A DNA stretch of 37,216 nt. It comes from Cytophagales bacterium (GTDB taxonomy: Bacteria > Bacteroidota > Bacteroidia > Cytophagales > Bernardetiaceae). The notes below the pieces were generated by a model, which searched no databases, was not told the origin of the DNA, and saw only the letters and a program-made list of their open reading frames with translations. The stretch covers positions 1 through 37,216 of the forward strand of contig JAAFJX010000033.1 in NCBI GenBank assembly GCA_013299045.1, written 5' to 3'. This document shows, piece after piece, positions 22,525-30,486 of this stretch (position 1 is its first letter; each line of letters begins with the position of its first letter). The position numbers and the translations under genes were made by a program.

Positions 22525-24522
22525 TTAGCTCGCCAGCATTTCTTCTATTTCTTCTTGGAAACCACTCGAGAGAATCGGGAATCTACACCAAGTTTTAGGG
22601 TCTAGGTTTTTGTCGTCTAGGTGGAAAGAAGGTGCATAACGCTCTCTTTTCCATTGATTCCTACTCCAGAGCCTGAAGAACTTAGCCACCCATTCTTTCA
22701 GTGTTTCTCTGGGTATGTTTTGTCTATTAGCTTCCAACAAAGCGAGGCACTCCAGCGGAGATTTTTTATCTCGGATAGCCGCCTCTTCAATCTCATCGAG
22801 TACGTCATAAGGCATGAGGTCATCTTCATCAGTTTGCTTTTGTTCGGCAGGGCGGAGCTCGGCGGTTGGTTGCTGCTGATTTATAAACTTGAGAGCAGGA
22901 ATGTTCAAATTTTCGCCAAGCGGGCCTTCGTGCTCAAGCCAACGCAGCCATTGCCTCAGAAAAGCCTTATCTATACCCGCAATGGGGCTTAGACCACCGC
23001 TCGTGTCGCCGTCCATAGTGGCATAGCCCACGGCAGCTTCCGAACGATTGCTTGTAGAAAGCAAAAGGGCATTGCGTAGGTTTGCAAACATCCATGCCGA
23101 AGGGGCTCGTACCCTTGCTTGTATATTTTGAAGCGTTATGTCATCTTTCTCCCAAGTCAGTGGGCGTTCTATTGCTTTGGCAATAGCTTCTACATAAAAT
23201 TTAACTGCATTGCTGACATTCACTTCGTGGTGGTCGCTACAAAGTGCTTTAGCCACTTCCTTGGCGGCATTTCGCGTAGTTTGCGAACTATTTTTACTGG
23301 GCTGATAGATAGAAGTCAGCAGCAAACGGCCTATTTCTTCGGCATTCTTGGCAGTTTTTATGCCTTTGACATAAGAAATTTTTTCTTTGAAGGCCTCCAA
23401 ACCAATGGCTTTAATACCCATTTTTAGCATCAAAAACGCACAAGCAAGCACAGCGGCGGAGTCTGCACCACCACTCAAAGAAACGACAAAACCACTTGAG
23501 CGGCTTTTACGCATATAATCAAACAAACCGAGCGTAAGCGCACGTGTAAACTCTTCTTCTTGCAAAGTAGGGCTGCTCTCCCAGCTTTGCCCTTTGTTTT
23601 GAGGTGGCTCTGGCTTGATGGAAGGGTACTGAAATGCAATAAAAATACCCGTCTTATCCATATTCGGGACATGGAAAACCGTACTTGCTTGCGCTTGCAT
23701 CATGCGTGCAGCAGCCACATCAATAACGGCAGTTGTCAGCTTGCAATCGTCAAAACCAAGTCGTTCGCCCACAGCCACCAAGCTGCCAGACGAAGCAATG
23801 ATGACACCACCATCATAAATAGCACGGCCAGATTCGTTGCCCAGCAAATTGGCATAAATATAAGCCACACCAAAAGCTCTGGAACCTTCTAAGACAAAAC
23901 GTTTGCGCGTATCCAACTTACCAAAAGCAAAATGGCTTGCGCTCGGGTTCATTATCACATCTACGCCTTGTGCATAGAGGCTGCGCCCAGGACGGTTTGC
24001 TACCCAGGCATCTTCGCAGATTTCAAAACCAATTTTGATGCCACCTACCTCAAAAAACACATCGCCAAAGGCAAAGTTTTCTTGTTGTTTGCTAATTGGA
24101 TTCCATAGCGGCAACTCTATTCGTTTATCGGCCTCCCAAGGTGTAAACCAGCGTGGTTCATAATGAATGCCATTACCCGCCAAAAAACGTTTGGCCACAA
24201 AGCCCATCAGTTGGCCATTGACCAAAAGCGCCGAGGTATTAAAAATACGATTTTGGTACAGAACTGGTAAGCCAATACAGGCTATTAAATCCTGGGTGTG
24301 CGGCACTATCTCCCAGAGTGTTTCTAAGGCTTTTTGGTGGATAGAGGGCGCATAAAACATATCTTCGCAGCCATAACCCGTAACGCAAAGTTCAGGCAGA
24401 CAGAGAATAGTAACTTTTTGATTTTGAGCCTCTTTGATGGCTGTCAAAATGCGGGCTTTGTTACCGCGCCAGTCCATAGGAGTTTGGTTCAGAACCGCCC
24501 CCGCTACTTTGATAAGTTTCAT
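22525..24522 (-). CDS. nadE: Glutamine-dependent NAD+ synthetase
   Basis: Makes NAD+ from deamido-NAD+, ATP and glutamine, the last step of NAD synthesis. The 665 residues have an N-terminal nitrilase-type glutaminase domain with the catalytic triad E44 (LCLPELCVTGYG), K111 (VAKRFL) and C169 (GFEICEDAW), then the synthetase domain with the P-loop SLSGGADSA (348-356) and the conserved STSNRSEAAVGYATMDGDTS near residues 490-509. Length and order are typical of two-domain NadE. It is monocistronic with a divergent long spacer to frr. Confidence 0.96.
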   Translation of the reverse strand: MKLIKVAGAVLNQTPMDWRGNKARILTAIKEAQNQKVTILCLPELCVTGYGCEDMFYAPSIHQKALETLWEIVPHTQDLIACIGLPVLYQNRIFNTSALLVNGQLMGFVAKRFLAGNGIHYEPRWFTPWEADKRIELPLWNPISKQQENFAFGDVFFEVGGIKIGFEICEDAWVANRPGRSLYAQGVDVIMNPSASHFAFGKLDTRKRFVLEGSRAFGVAYIYANLLGNESGRAIYDGGVIIASSGSLVAVGERLGFDDCKLTTAVIDVAAARMMQAQASTVFHVPNMDKTGIFIAFQYPSIKPEPPQNKGQSWESSPTLQEEEFTRALTLGLFDYMRKSRSSGFVVSLSGGADSAAVLACAFLMLKMGIKAIGLEAFKEKISYVKGIKTAKNAEEIGRLLLTSIYQPSKNSSQTTRNAAKEVAKALCSDHHEVNVSNAVKFYVEAIAKAIERPLTWEKDDITLQNIQARVRAPSAWMFANLRNALLLSTSNRSEAAVGYATMDGDTSGGLSPIAGIDKAFLRQWLRWLEHEGPLGENLNIPALKFINQQQPTAELRPAEQKQTDEDDLMPYDVLDEIEEAAIRDKKSPLECLALLEANRQNIPRETLKEWVAKFFRLWSRNQWKRERYAPSFHLDDKNLDPKTWCRFPILSSGFQEEIEEMLAS

Positions 24523-24843
24523 TGCTACACTATTCTTTTTGAATGAATAATTTGCTGCAATATGACAATAAAATTATAGATAAACAATCAATGCAGTTCT
24601 GAATAAATAGTCCTTCCTTAAAATATATATAAAATATTTATTATCAACAAATTAAACAATAATTTTGTCTTTAAAATCTCTTAGGTCTTAGCCTATTTTG
24701 TCAAAAAACTGGCCTTTTGCGAGGCTTGATTTTTTTGCTGTGCCCTACGGTCGGAACTTTCAGCTTATGCTTCTGTTCTGCATCAAGACAAAATTAGAGA
24801 AAACAGGTGTATCAAAGACTACCAAGATATTCCTAAAATAGAC

Positions 24844-24889
24844 AAAGCGCTCTTCTTAGTTCAGCTTGCATCTATTGAAAGCGCTTTTT
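24844..24889 (+). terminator. Terminator-like hairpin upstream of frr
   Basis: AAAGCGCT (24844-24851) and AGCGCTTT (24880-24887) form a perfect 8-bp stem over a 28-nt loop and run into TTTTT. No gene ends nearby on this strand, so its partner transcript is unclear. Confidence 0.35.
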
Positions 24890-24917
24890 AAGGGACAACT
24901 ATTTAAGCCATATATTT

Positions 24918-24948
24918 TTGTAATCTACAAAACTTATTCATAACTTTG
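24918..24948 (+). promoter_or_regulatory. Promoter of frr
   Basis: TTG at 24918-24920, 20 nt, then TAACTTTG at 24941-24948, 32 bp before the frr ATG: a textbook Bacteroidota promoter. Confidence 0.65.
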
Positions 24949-24980
24949 GGCTTCACAAAAACTTTGTCTTTTGAACCAAT

Positions 24981-25544
24981 ATGGAAGAAGATATTAGCTT
25001 GTGTCTGCAAATGGCAGACGAGGCCATGAGCGCCACACTTCAAAGAGCTGCGCAAGATTTAGCTAAAATTAGAGCAGGAAAAGCTACACCTAGTATGCTA
25101 GACCATGTCCGTGTAGATTACTACGGAAGCATGACCCCTGTTGCACAAGTGGCTTCGGTAAGCACTAGCGATGCACGCACGGTGGTTATTAAACCGTGGG
25201 AAAAGAAAATGATTGCTGAAATTGAAAAGGCCATAAGGACTAGCGATTTGGGCATTAACCCACAAAACGACGGTGAGGTTATACGGTTGGTTGTTCCGCA
25301 GCTTTCAGGTGAGCGCCGTCAAGAGCTTGTTAAAAAGGCTAAAGTAGAAGCAGAAAATGCTCGCGTTAAGGTTCGTAACATCAGAAAAGAAACCAATGAG
25401 GCTCTAAGAAAGTTACAAAAAGACGGTGCGCCAGAAGACGCAATCAAAAAAGCCGAAGAGGATTCTCAAAACCTTACGAACAAGTATATCAAAAAAGTAG
25501 ATGATATGGTAGCCGCTAAAGAAACAGAAATAACGACTGTATAG
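24981..25544 (+). CDS. frr: Ribosome recycling factor
   Basis: Splits post-termination ribosomes together with EF-G. The 187-residue protein shows the family blocks LAKIRAGKATPSMLDHVRVDYYG (about 27-49), VASVSTSDARTVVIKPWEK, DLGINPQNDGEVIRLVVPQL and the helical C terminus ERRQELVKKAKVEAENARV to LTNKYIKKVDDMVAAKE. Full length. In many bacteria pyrH precedes frr; here a divergent nadE and a 458-bp gap do, so frr has its own promoter. A strong terminator follows before the tRNA. Confidence 0.97.
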   Translation: MEEDISLCLQMADEAMSATLQRAAQDLAKIRAGKATPSMLDHVRVDYYGSMTPVAQVASVSTSDARTVVIKPWEKKMIAEIEKAIRTSDLGINPQNDGEVIRLVVPQLSGERRQELVKKAKVEAENARVKVRNIRKETNEALRKLQKDGAPEDAIKKAEEDSQNLTNKYIKKVDDMVAAKETEITTV

Positions 25545-25617
25545 CACTTCTGTCTTGAATTTTTGCCCCCTTGCTTTTGCTATTGTTCTAAGCCATGCTT
25601 TTACAGAAGCCCAAGCA

Positions 25618-25656
25618 AAAAGCCCAACAAACAATTTTGTTTATTGGGCTTTTCTT
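25618..25656 (+). terminator. Terminator of frr
   Basis: AAAAGCCCAACAAACAA (25618-25634) pairs with TTGTTTATTGGGCTTTT (25637-25653) with one C/A mismatch; the right arm ends in a T-run. On the opposite strand the A-run gives T's too, so it could also end the tRNA transcript. Confidence 0.7.
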
Positions 25657-25664
25657 ATTGTTTG

Positions 25665-25738
<74 letters not shown>

Positions 25739-25844
25739 AAATCGAGTGCAAAATTATAGTTTTTTTTGTTACCAACAAACTTTTTGCACTCTTTTATTAA
25801 AAAAACAGACTGGATTAGTTGAGCCTAATATTATTATCAACAAG

Positions 25845-26594
25845 CTAATCTTTATACGGAACAATATCTTGCCACGATACCTGCGAAGGCGAAGAGCCAT
25901 CTTCCCAATGAATAGCAGCAGTACTAGCGCTCATAGCGCCTATCTTCCCAGCATAAAGTTTGCCTTGTGTCTGCCAAACAGCCATAACTTTGATGCCTTC
26001 TTTCACGCCAATTACGCCTAGTAATGGTATCATTTGCTCTTCTGTGGTGTCGCTAAGCGTACCATCATCATAGCGTATTTTGTATTGCCTGTAACCTAAA
26101 CTTTCTGTAATGGTGGCCATGTAATAAGAGCCGCTGCCCCAAAGACAAGCAACACGCTGCCCTACCAGAAAACCTGCTGGCGCAACACCAGTAGCTCCAG
26201 AGCCTTGTGCTTGTGTAAGCGGGACAGAGGCTGTGGTGGGTGCTGGCTTTTTCCATATTGTTGCAATGGCAAACTGAGGCGGAAAGTTAAATAAATGCTT
26301 ATGGGTTTTGTCGTCCGTATTCATGCTATACCAGCCACCATCAGCCAATATGAGCAAAGACTGGTTATCAGAGCTCAGAAGCCTGACCCCGCGCCAATGC
26401 TGCGCTACGGTAACAAAGGTAGCATCATCAGGACTCATGCTGTAAATACTGGTATCGGCTGCTATCAAGAGCCTTTCTTGGTGCATAGTCATAGCATGGA
26501 CAGAGTGCCAATTAGCAGCAAACACTATACGTTCTCCGCCAGCGGTATTAGAACGTAAAATACTTCTTCCATCAAATTCAAACAGATAATTCAT
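25845..26594 (-). CDS. Hypothetical protein with two C-terminal Tudor-like domains
   Basis: A 249-residue soluble protein of unknown function. Residues 1-115 look like short beta-propeller-type strands (ERIVFAANWHSVHAM, ERLLIAADTSIYSM, QSLLILADGGWYSM). After a Pro/Thr/Ala/Gly linker (116-142) come two Tudor/Agenet-like barrels: VGQRVACLWGSGSYYMATIT with YKIRYDDGTLSDTTEEQMIP, and GIKVMAVWQTQGKLYAGKIG with AIHWEDGSSPSQVSWQDIVP. Each has the pattern G-x2-V-x-A-x-W, then Y-x-A/G-x-I, then an F/Y/W-x-D/E-D-G strand turn. In eukaryotes such pairs bind methylated Lys/Arg. It lies between a tRNA and a STAS-like gene on the same strand; 65 bp separates it from the latter. Ligand unknown. Confidence 0.75.
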   Translation of the reverse strand: MNYLFEFDGRSILRSNTAGGERIVFAANWHSVHAMTMHQERLLIAADTSIYSMSPDDATFVTVAQHWRGVRLLSSDNQSLLILADGGWYSMNTDDKTHKHLFNFPPQFAIATIWKKPAPTTASVPLTQAQGSGATGVAPAGFLVGQRVACLWGSGSYYMATITESLGYRQYKIRYDDGTLSDTTEEQMIPLLGVIGVKEGIKVMAVWQTQGKLYAGKIGAMSASTAAIHWEDGSSPSQVSWQDIVPYKD

Positions 26595-26659
26595 GTTGCC
26601 AAACGTTTGGTCAAGAGTTAATTACAAAAGATTTATCATTCATTTATGAAACATGATGA

Positions 26660-27079
26660 TTAGTCAGCTTTAGCACACCAATCCAGAGCATTGTCCATAT
26701 CATCTGTAAAAGAAATATTGATATTCATTTTAAGCGCTTGCATGGAGCGCGCCACCAACTCCGAGGCTTTATTCTGAAAAGCACTGCGCTGCGAAAGCAA
26801 CATACAGACTGTTAATTTTTTACCAAGCTCGCGATATGCTCGCGGCCCGTACTGTGTTATAAACCATGCCCTACCTATTGCAGGCGTAGATTCTGCATCA
26901 GAAAGGTCAAAAATGATTCTATGGTACTGGTACTCTTTGGCCAATTTAAGCAGCAGCTCCATAGCAAACTTATAGTCTTCTACTAATACAACGCCCATAA
27001 ACTTCAAAACGATAGTTTCGTTTGGCTTGCTTCGCAGAATACGTGCTGTTTGATTAGTATTAAGGTAAAGTTCTGTCAT
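26660..27079 (-). CDS. STAS/SpoIIAA-like protein
   Basis: A 139-residue protein with an alternating beta-alpha pattern like SpoIIAA/STAS or SEC14-related domains: ETIVLKFMGVVLVEDYKFAM, YHRIIFDLSDAEST, KLTVCMLLSQRS and the closing DDMDNALDWCAKAD. The ALDWC end resembles the d-x2-EAl-x-WL tail of that group, seen in Cytophagales relatives. The start at 27079 is preferred: the longer frame (27169) has a Lys/Cys-rich, unlike-protein N terminus and a -7 element lies within it. A role in protein-protein or lipid binding is possible; a phosphorylatable Ser at the SpoIIAA site is not clear. Not confidently assigned. Confidence 0.6.
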   Translation of the reverse strand: MTELYLNTNQTARILRSKPNETIVLKFMGVVLVEDYKFAMELLLKLAKEYQYHRIIFDLSDAESTPAIGRAWFITQYGPRAYRELGKKLTVCMLLSQRSAFQNKASELVARSMQALKMNINISFTDDMDNALDWCAKAD

Positions 27080-27398
27080 TGAGTTTGGTTGAAGTGCTAA
27101 ACGAATGCTTATATGAGGTGGACATTTATTCTGACATAGTCTAGAAAAAAGCTTAAATATTCGTGCCAAATATAAAAAATACTAAAATAATTTAATACAT
27201 GGCAGCAGTGCTTTTTATATCAATGCCCTAATAACTTTTGAGGCTACAATCAAAAAGATATTTTTAATGATGTAATTATTGCATTTTTTATTTTGAATGA
27301 CAATAAATTTGATAAAATTATCAAGTATTTGGATAAAAAAAAAATTGATAGAATGCTTTTACTCAAAAACTTTTAAGTAATTTTTTTATCATTATTTC
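27080..27398. other. AT-rich intergenic region upstream of the candidate small RNA
   Basis: About 320 bp between the STAS-like gene and the small RNA promoter. It holds the -7-like element at 27167-27174 and A/T-runs; no coding frame is seen. Confidence 0.35.
27167..27174 (-). promoter_or_regulatory. -7-like element of the STAS-like gene
   Basis: The minus strand reads TATATTTG, matching TAnnTTTG, 88 bp before the ATG at 27079. Support is weak without a -33 match. Confidence 0.3.
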
Positions 27399-27429
27399 TT
27401 TGCGATAACCAAAAATACATATACCTTTG
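27399..27429 (+). promoter_or_regulatory. Promoter of the candidate small RNA
   Basis: TTTG at 27399-27402, 19 nt, TACCTTTG at 27422-27429. It points at the hairpin at 27440-27500 and no plus-strand gene follows within 2.9 kb. Confidence 0.6.
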
Positions 27430-27435
27430 CAGCAA

Positions 27436-27505
27436 AGAGAAAAAGAGTCAATCACTCCCTCTGCCAATGAGAGGCAGACAAGCGAAGATTGACTCTTTTT
27501 TTTAT
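27436..27505 (+). ncRNA. Candidate small RNA, about 70 nt
   Basis: Seven bases after the -7 element the sequence gives a 14-bp perfect stem, AAAAAGAGTCAATC (27440-27453) with GATTGACTCTTTTT (27487-27500), enclosing a smaller hairpin TCTGCC/GGCAGA (27460-27465, 27473-27478), and then a run of eight T's. Promoter, stem and T-run are spaced like an autonomous non-coding transcript with its own terminator. The same hairpin is followed by T's on the minus strand and could be the terminator of the heptose kinase gene, ending at 27526. Both may be true. No known RNA family recognised. Confidence 0.5.
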
Positions 27506-27525
27506 TTTCTTAGAATGCCACACTT

Positions 27526-28509
27526 TTATAGTGGGATTAATTTTTCGGCCTCTGCCCAGAGTTTTTCGGCCAAAATTGGTACTACACCAGGATATTCACA
27601 GACTAAGCCACCGCCCAAATTTGCCAGAGCAGACCACTGCGCGGGTTTTAAGCCCAGCCCTAAACCCAGTGCGGCAATGCTTATGACGGTATCGCCTGCA
27701 CCCGACACATCTGCAATTTCGCGCTTATGTGCCTTTGTGTGCGTACAACCTGTTTCTTCCGTTACAAGAACGCCATGTTCGGACAAAGTAACAAAGACGT
27801 GCTCGGTTTCCATACGCTCTGCTAATGCCTGTGCAGCTTCTTGCACTTCCGCAATATCTTGAGGACTAATATCTTGGTTTAAACCCTCTCTGAGTTCTTT
27901 AAGGTTCGGCTTGAACATGGTACAGCCACGATAAGCCCAAAAATTCCGCTTTTTAGGGTCTACGCAAGTGGGAATGTGTTTTTCTTGTGCCCAAGTGAGT
28001 ATCTGACGAATGTTCTGTGTGTGCAAAACGCCTTTGTCATAATCCTCAAAAATGATAACATCAATTTGAGGCAATAAGGCTTCTATGGTGGCTAAAAATT
28101 GAGCATTTTCAGCAGGGCTAAGCGCCTTATCAGTTTCGGCATCTACGCGGAGAAGATGCTGCGTACCAGCTATGATACGGTGTTTGATGGTGGTGGGGCG
28201 TTCTGTAGAAGGGACAATACCCTGCGTAGGAATATGCTCTTGATTCAACAATTTTAGTAGGCTTTGATGATGTTCGTCCTGGCCTACTACCGCGCAAAGA
28301 TAAACTTCCGCGCCCAAAGCTTTAATGTTGCGAGCCACATTAGCCGCTCCTCCCAAGCGGTGCTCGCTTTTGAGGACGTTTACTACTGGCACTGGCGCTT
28401 CAGGCGATATGCGCTCTGCTTTTCCCCAAAGATAGGAATCTATCATTACGTCGCCGACGACCAAAACGGTCAGTCTCTTCATGTGGGCTTCTATTTGTTT
28501 CCAATTCAT
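27526..28509 (-). CDS. hldA: D-glycero-beta-D-manno-heptose-7-phosphate kinase
   Basis: PfkB-family sugar kinase of the ADP-heptose pathway for lipopolysaccharide core. The 327 residues have RLGGAANVARNI (51-62), the HldE-typical FEDYDKGVL (155-162), DPKKRNFWAY (184-193), KPNLKE (200-205) and the PfkB signature DVSGAGDTVIS with catalytic D273. Kinase domain only: no C-terminal adenylyltransferase, so that step must be done by another protein (RfaE2/HldC). The next gene upstream on the same strand, a GT-C-like glycosyltransferase, ends 33 bp before, and both probably share the promoter at 30281-30313. Confidence 0.9.
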   Translation of the reverse strand: MNWKQIEAHMKRLTVLVVGDVMIDSYLWGKAERISPEAPVPVVNVLKSEHRLGGAANVARNIKALGAEVYLCAVVGQDEHHQSLLKLLNQEHIPTQGIVPSTERPTTIKHRIIAGTQHLLRVDAETDKALSPAENAQFLATIEALLPQIDVIIFEDYDKGVLHTQNIRQILTWAQEKHIPTCVDPKKRNFWAYRGCTMFKPNLKELREGLNQDISPQDIAEVQEAAQALAERMETEHVFVTLSEHGVLVTEETGCTHTKAHKREIADVSGAGDTVISIAALGLGLGLKPAQWSALANLGGGLVCEYPGVVPILAEKLWAEAEKLIPL

Positions 28510-28542
28510 AGAACTTTAGGCCAATAATGTTGAGAGCAGGAG

Positions 28543-30219
28543 CTATTTTTTTTGAAAAACTGTTACCATGAACGTGTTGTCGGCAGCTCTTTGGTCATAG
28601 AGAGGTGGATAAAAACTCATTTCTCCCGCTTTTTCGTAGGCTACTCCATTGGGGCGGCGCTCTTTATGGTAAAGCGAATAATGTGAATCCCAAATCAACA
28701 AATCGCCTTTTTTAGCTTTTTCAAGGCTTTTTAAGTTCAAGCCTTCTGCCTTTTTTTCAAAACTTTCAGGGATACGGTCGGCAAAATAGTAAAACATAGT
28801 ATGATTGACAAAGAGCCGCCCCATGCTGTCTTTTTTGGCTGCTTGTTCTGCTTCATACTTCAGATACCACTTAGCAAGTTTTTGGCAAGTTTTATCTTCT
28901 TCCGAAAGAGGCATAGGGCGCACTAAAATTAATACCATAAAAAGACTACCGCCCGCAAAAGAAAGAGCGTGTTGTTTATGGCTTAGCGGTAGCAAAATAA
29001 GAATGATACCTACCAACACACCAAAAAGTGGCTTGAAGTCGCGTACACCTTCTACAAATGCAATGTTGTTGTGTTCATAAGTCATGTAAATTGCAAAAAT
29101 AATTGCAAATGGTAGCAAAGCATATAAAATTCGCCATGAACCAACCGTTTCCTTGTATTCCGAAACCGCCATAGCGCCTATTACAGCCCAAAGTGGGCTA
29201 ATGATGATGAGATAGCGCAAATTACCAGCTGTAGAAGGCCCCATAGGATAAGACTGAATGTTGAACACGCAGTACATTAAAAAATAAAGTACTGCCGGAA
29301 CGAGCAAAAACCATTCTGCCTGCTTGCGCTGCAATACCTTTAAGGCTACATAAGCCACTATGCAGGTAAGCACCAAGCCACCATAGATAGTGCCAGACAT
29401 CAAAAAATAATGCTCAAAGCCTTGTCGTGGGTAATTATCTCCTATTTCCTTTCCTGACTTCAATATCTGGTTCAGCAAATACATGAAATCGTTGGTCAGT
29501 ATCCAACCCCATGTGTTATGGATAAGCGGAAAAACAGCGAGCAGCAGTGCACTCATAAATTGGCGCTGGAAGAGTAAATAGATACCATAAAGCCCAAGAA
29601 ATGGATAAAATTCCTGCCGCACAAAGGCAATGTAGGAAGCAGTGAGCGCGGCTAAATAAAACTTATCCTTTTTTTGCCAATAAACCGCCAAAATTAGCAA
29701 GAAAGCAGAAAGCAGCTCTGAATAATTGCGGAATGCAAGCAAAGCCCAAAATGGCTGTGTAGCCAATAGTATAAAAGCAATAAGAGGTATTTTGAGTTTA
29801 TAGGACTCGGCCACTTTGTAGGCAAAAAAACAGGAAAAAGCAGCCACTAAGCAGTTCACGATTTGAACAAAAGTACTGCCTAATAAAGCAGGAAGCGCAT
29901 AAAGCAATTTAAAACCGGGCTTCTCCCAGTTAGACAAAATAGCGTTAGGATTGTGCCAAAAACGCTTCATTGAGAGATAGTGTGCAGCTTCATCTTGCTG
30001 ATAAAAACCTTCCGAACGCAATGAAAACAGAAAATACAGCAACGCCAAACCTAAAGTTAGCAACAACAAATGCAGAGGTTTTAACAACAAATCAGCTTCG
30101 GGTTCTTTGGGCGTTTGTGGAGGTGCAGCAGTTGGTGCATTGGCTTTAGGGCTTGCTGCTTGCTTTTTTAGTTCTTCGGCTCGGCCGCGTACATACTTAG
30201 GGTCTTTTTTGGCATTCAT
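28543..30219 (-). CDS. Polytopic GT-C-like glycosyltransferase
   Basis: A 558-residue integral membrane protein with about 11-12 hydrophobic segments from residue 45 on. After the first helix the loop FYQQDEAAHYLSMKRFW (about 72-88) carries the acidic DE motif typical of GT-C enzymes of the GT39/ArnT type, which use lipid-linked sugars on the periplasmic side. A large C-terminal soluble part (about 435-558) follows. The N terminus is basic and Pro/Ala-rich (KKDPKYVRGRAEELKKQAAS, then APTAAPPQTPKEP). It is upstream of the heptose kinase gene in what looks like one operon, supporting envelope glycan work; acceptor and sugar unknown. Confidence 0.75.
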   Translation of the reverse strand: MNAKKDPKYVRGRAEELKKQAASPKANAPTAAPPQTPKEPEADLLLKPLHLLLLTLGLALLYFLFSLRSEGFYQQDEAAHYLSMKRFWHNPNAILSNWEKPGFKLLYALPALLGSTFVQIVNCLVAAFSCFFAYKVAESYKLKIPLIAFILLATQPFWALLAFRNYSELLSAFLLILAVYWQKKDKFYLAALTASYIAFVRQEFYPFLGLYGIYLLFQRQFMSALLLAVFPLIHNTWGWILTNDFMYLLNQILKSGKEIGDNYPRQGFEHYFLMSGTIYGGLVLTCIVAYVALKVLQRKQAEWFLLVPAVLYFLMYCVFNIQSYPMGPSTAGNLRYLIIISPLWAVIGAMAVSEYKETVGSWRILYALLPFAIIFAIYMTYEHNNIAFVEGVRDFKPLFGVLVGIILILLPLSHKQHALSFAGGSLFMVLILVRPMPLSEEDKTCQKLAKWYLKYEAEQAAKKDSMGRLFVNHTMFYYFADRIPESFEKKAEGLNLKSLEKAKKGDLLIWDSHYSLYHKERRPNGVAYEKAGEMSFYPPLYDQRAADNTFMVTVFQKK

Positions 30220-30280
30220 ACAATTCTACTTGAATAATCCGTTTTCAGTGCATTAAGGAAAGATTCGCCGATAATTGCTT

Positions 30281-30313
30281 CAAATTTAGGGCATTTGTAA
30301 GCGCATTGCCAAA
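30281..30313 (-). promoter_or_regulatory. Promoter of the GT-C / heptose kinase operon
   Basis: The minus strand reads TAAATTTG (30288-30281) with TTTG at 30313-30310, 21 nt apart; about 62 bp before the start codon. Confidence 0.5.
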
Positions 30314-30450
30314 CTATTGTTTACTTTTTATACAAAAAAATAGCCATTGTCTATTATTCTGAGCTTTTAGGCTATGTGTCATTTGGTGATGCTTAGGCAG
30401 TTTTTTTTAAAGCAAGCACTTGGCTTTAATTTTAAGTGTCAAAAAAATAC

Positions 30451-30458
30451 TACCTTTG
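30451..30458 (+). promoter_or_regulatory. -7 element of the epimerase gene
   Basis: TACCTTTG, an exact match, 29 bp before the ATG at 30487. It lies inside the longer frame from 30436, arguing for the ATG. Confidence 0.5.
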
Positions 30459-30486
30459 CGTTTCTTTTTTTAATGTTTATTGGGTT

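Larger units (their letters stand above)
24523..24980. other. Divergent intergenic region between nadE and frr
   Basis: 458 bp without a convincing frame. It is AT-rich next to nadE. A -7-like TAATTTTG lies at 24660-24667. An inverted repeat AAAGCGCT/AGCGCTTT followed by T's sits at 24844-24889, and the frr promoter is at 24918-24948. Confidence 0.4.
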
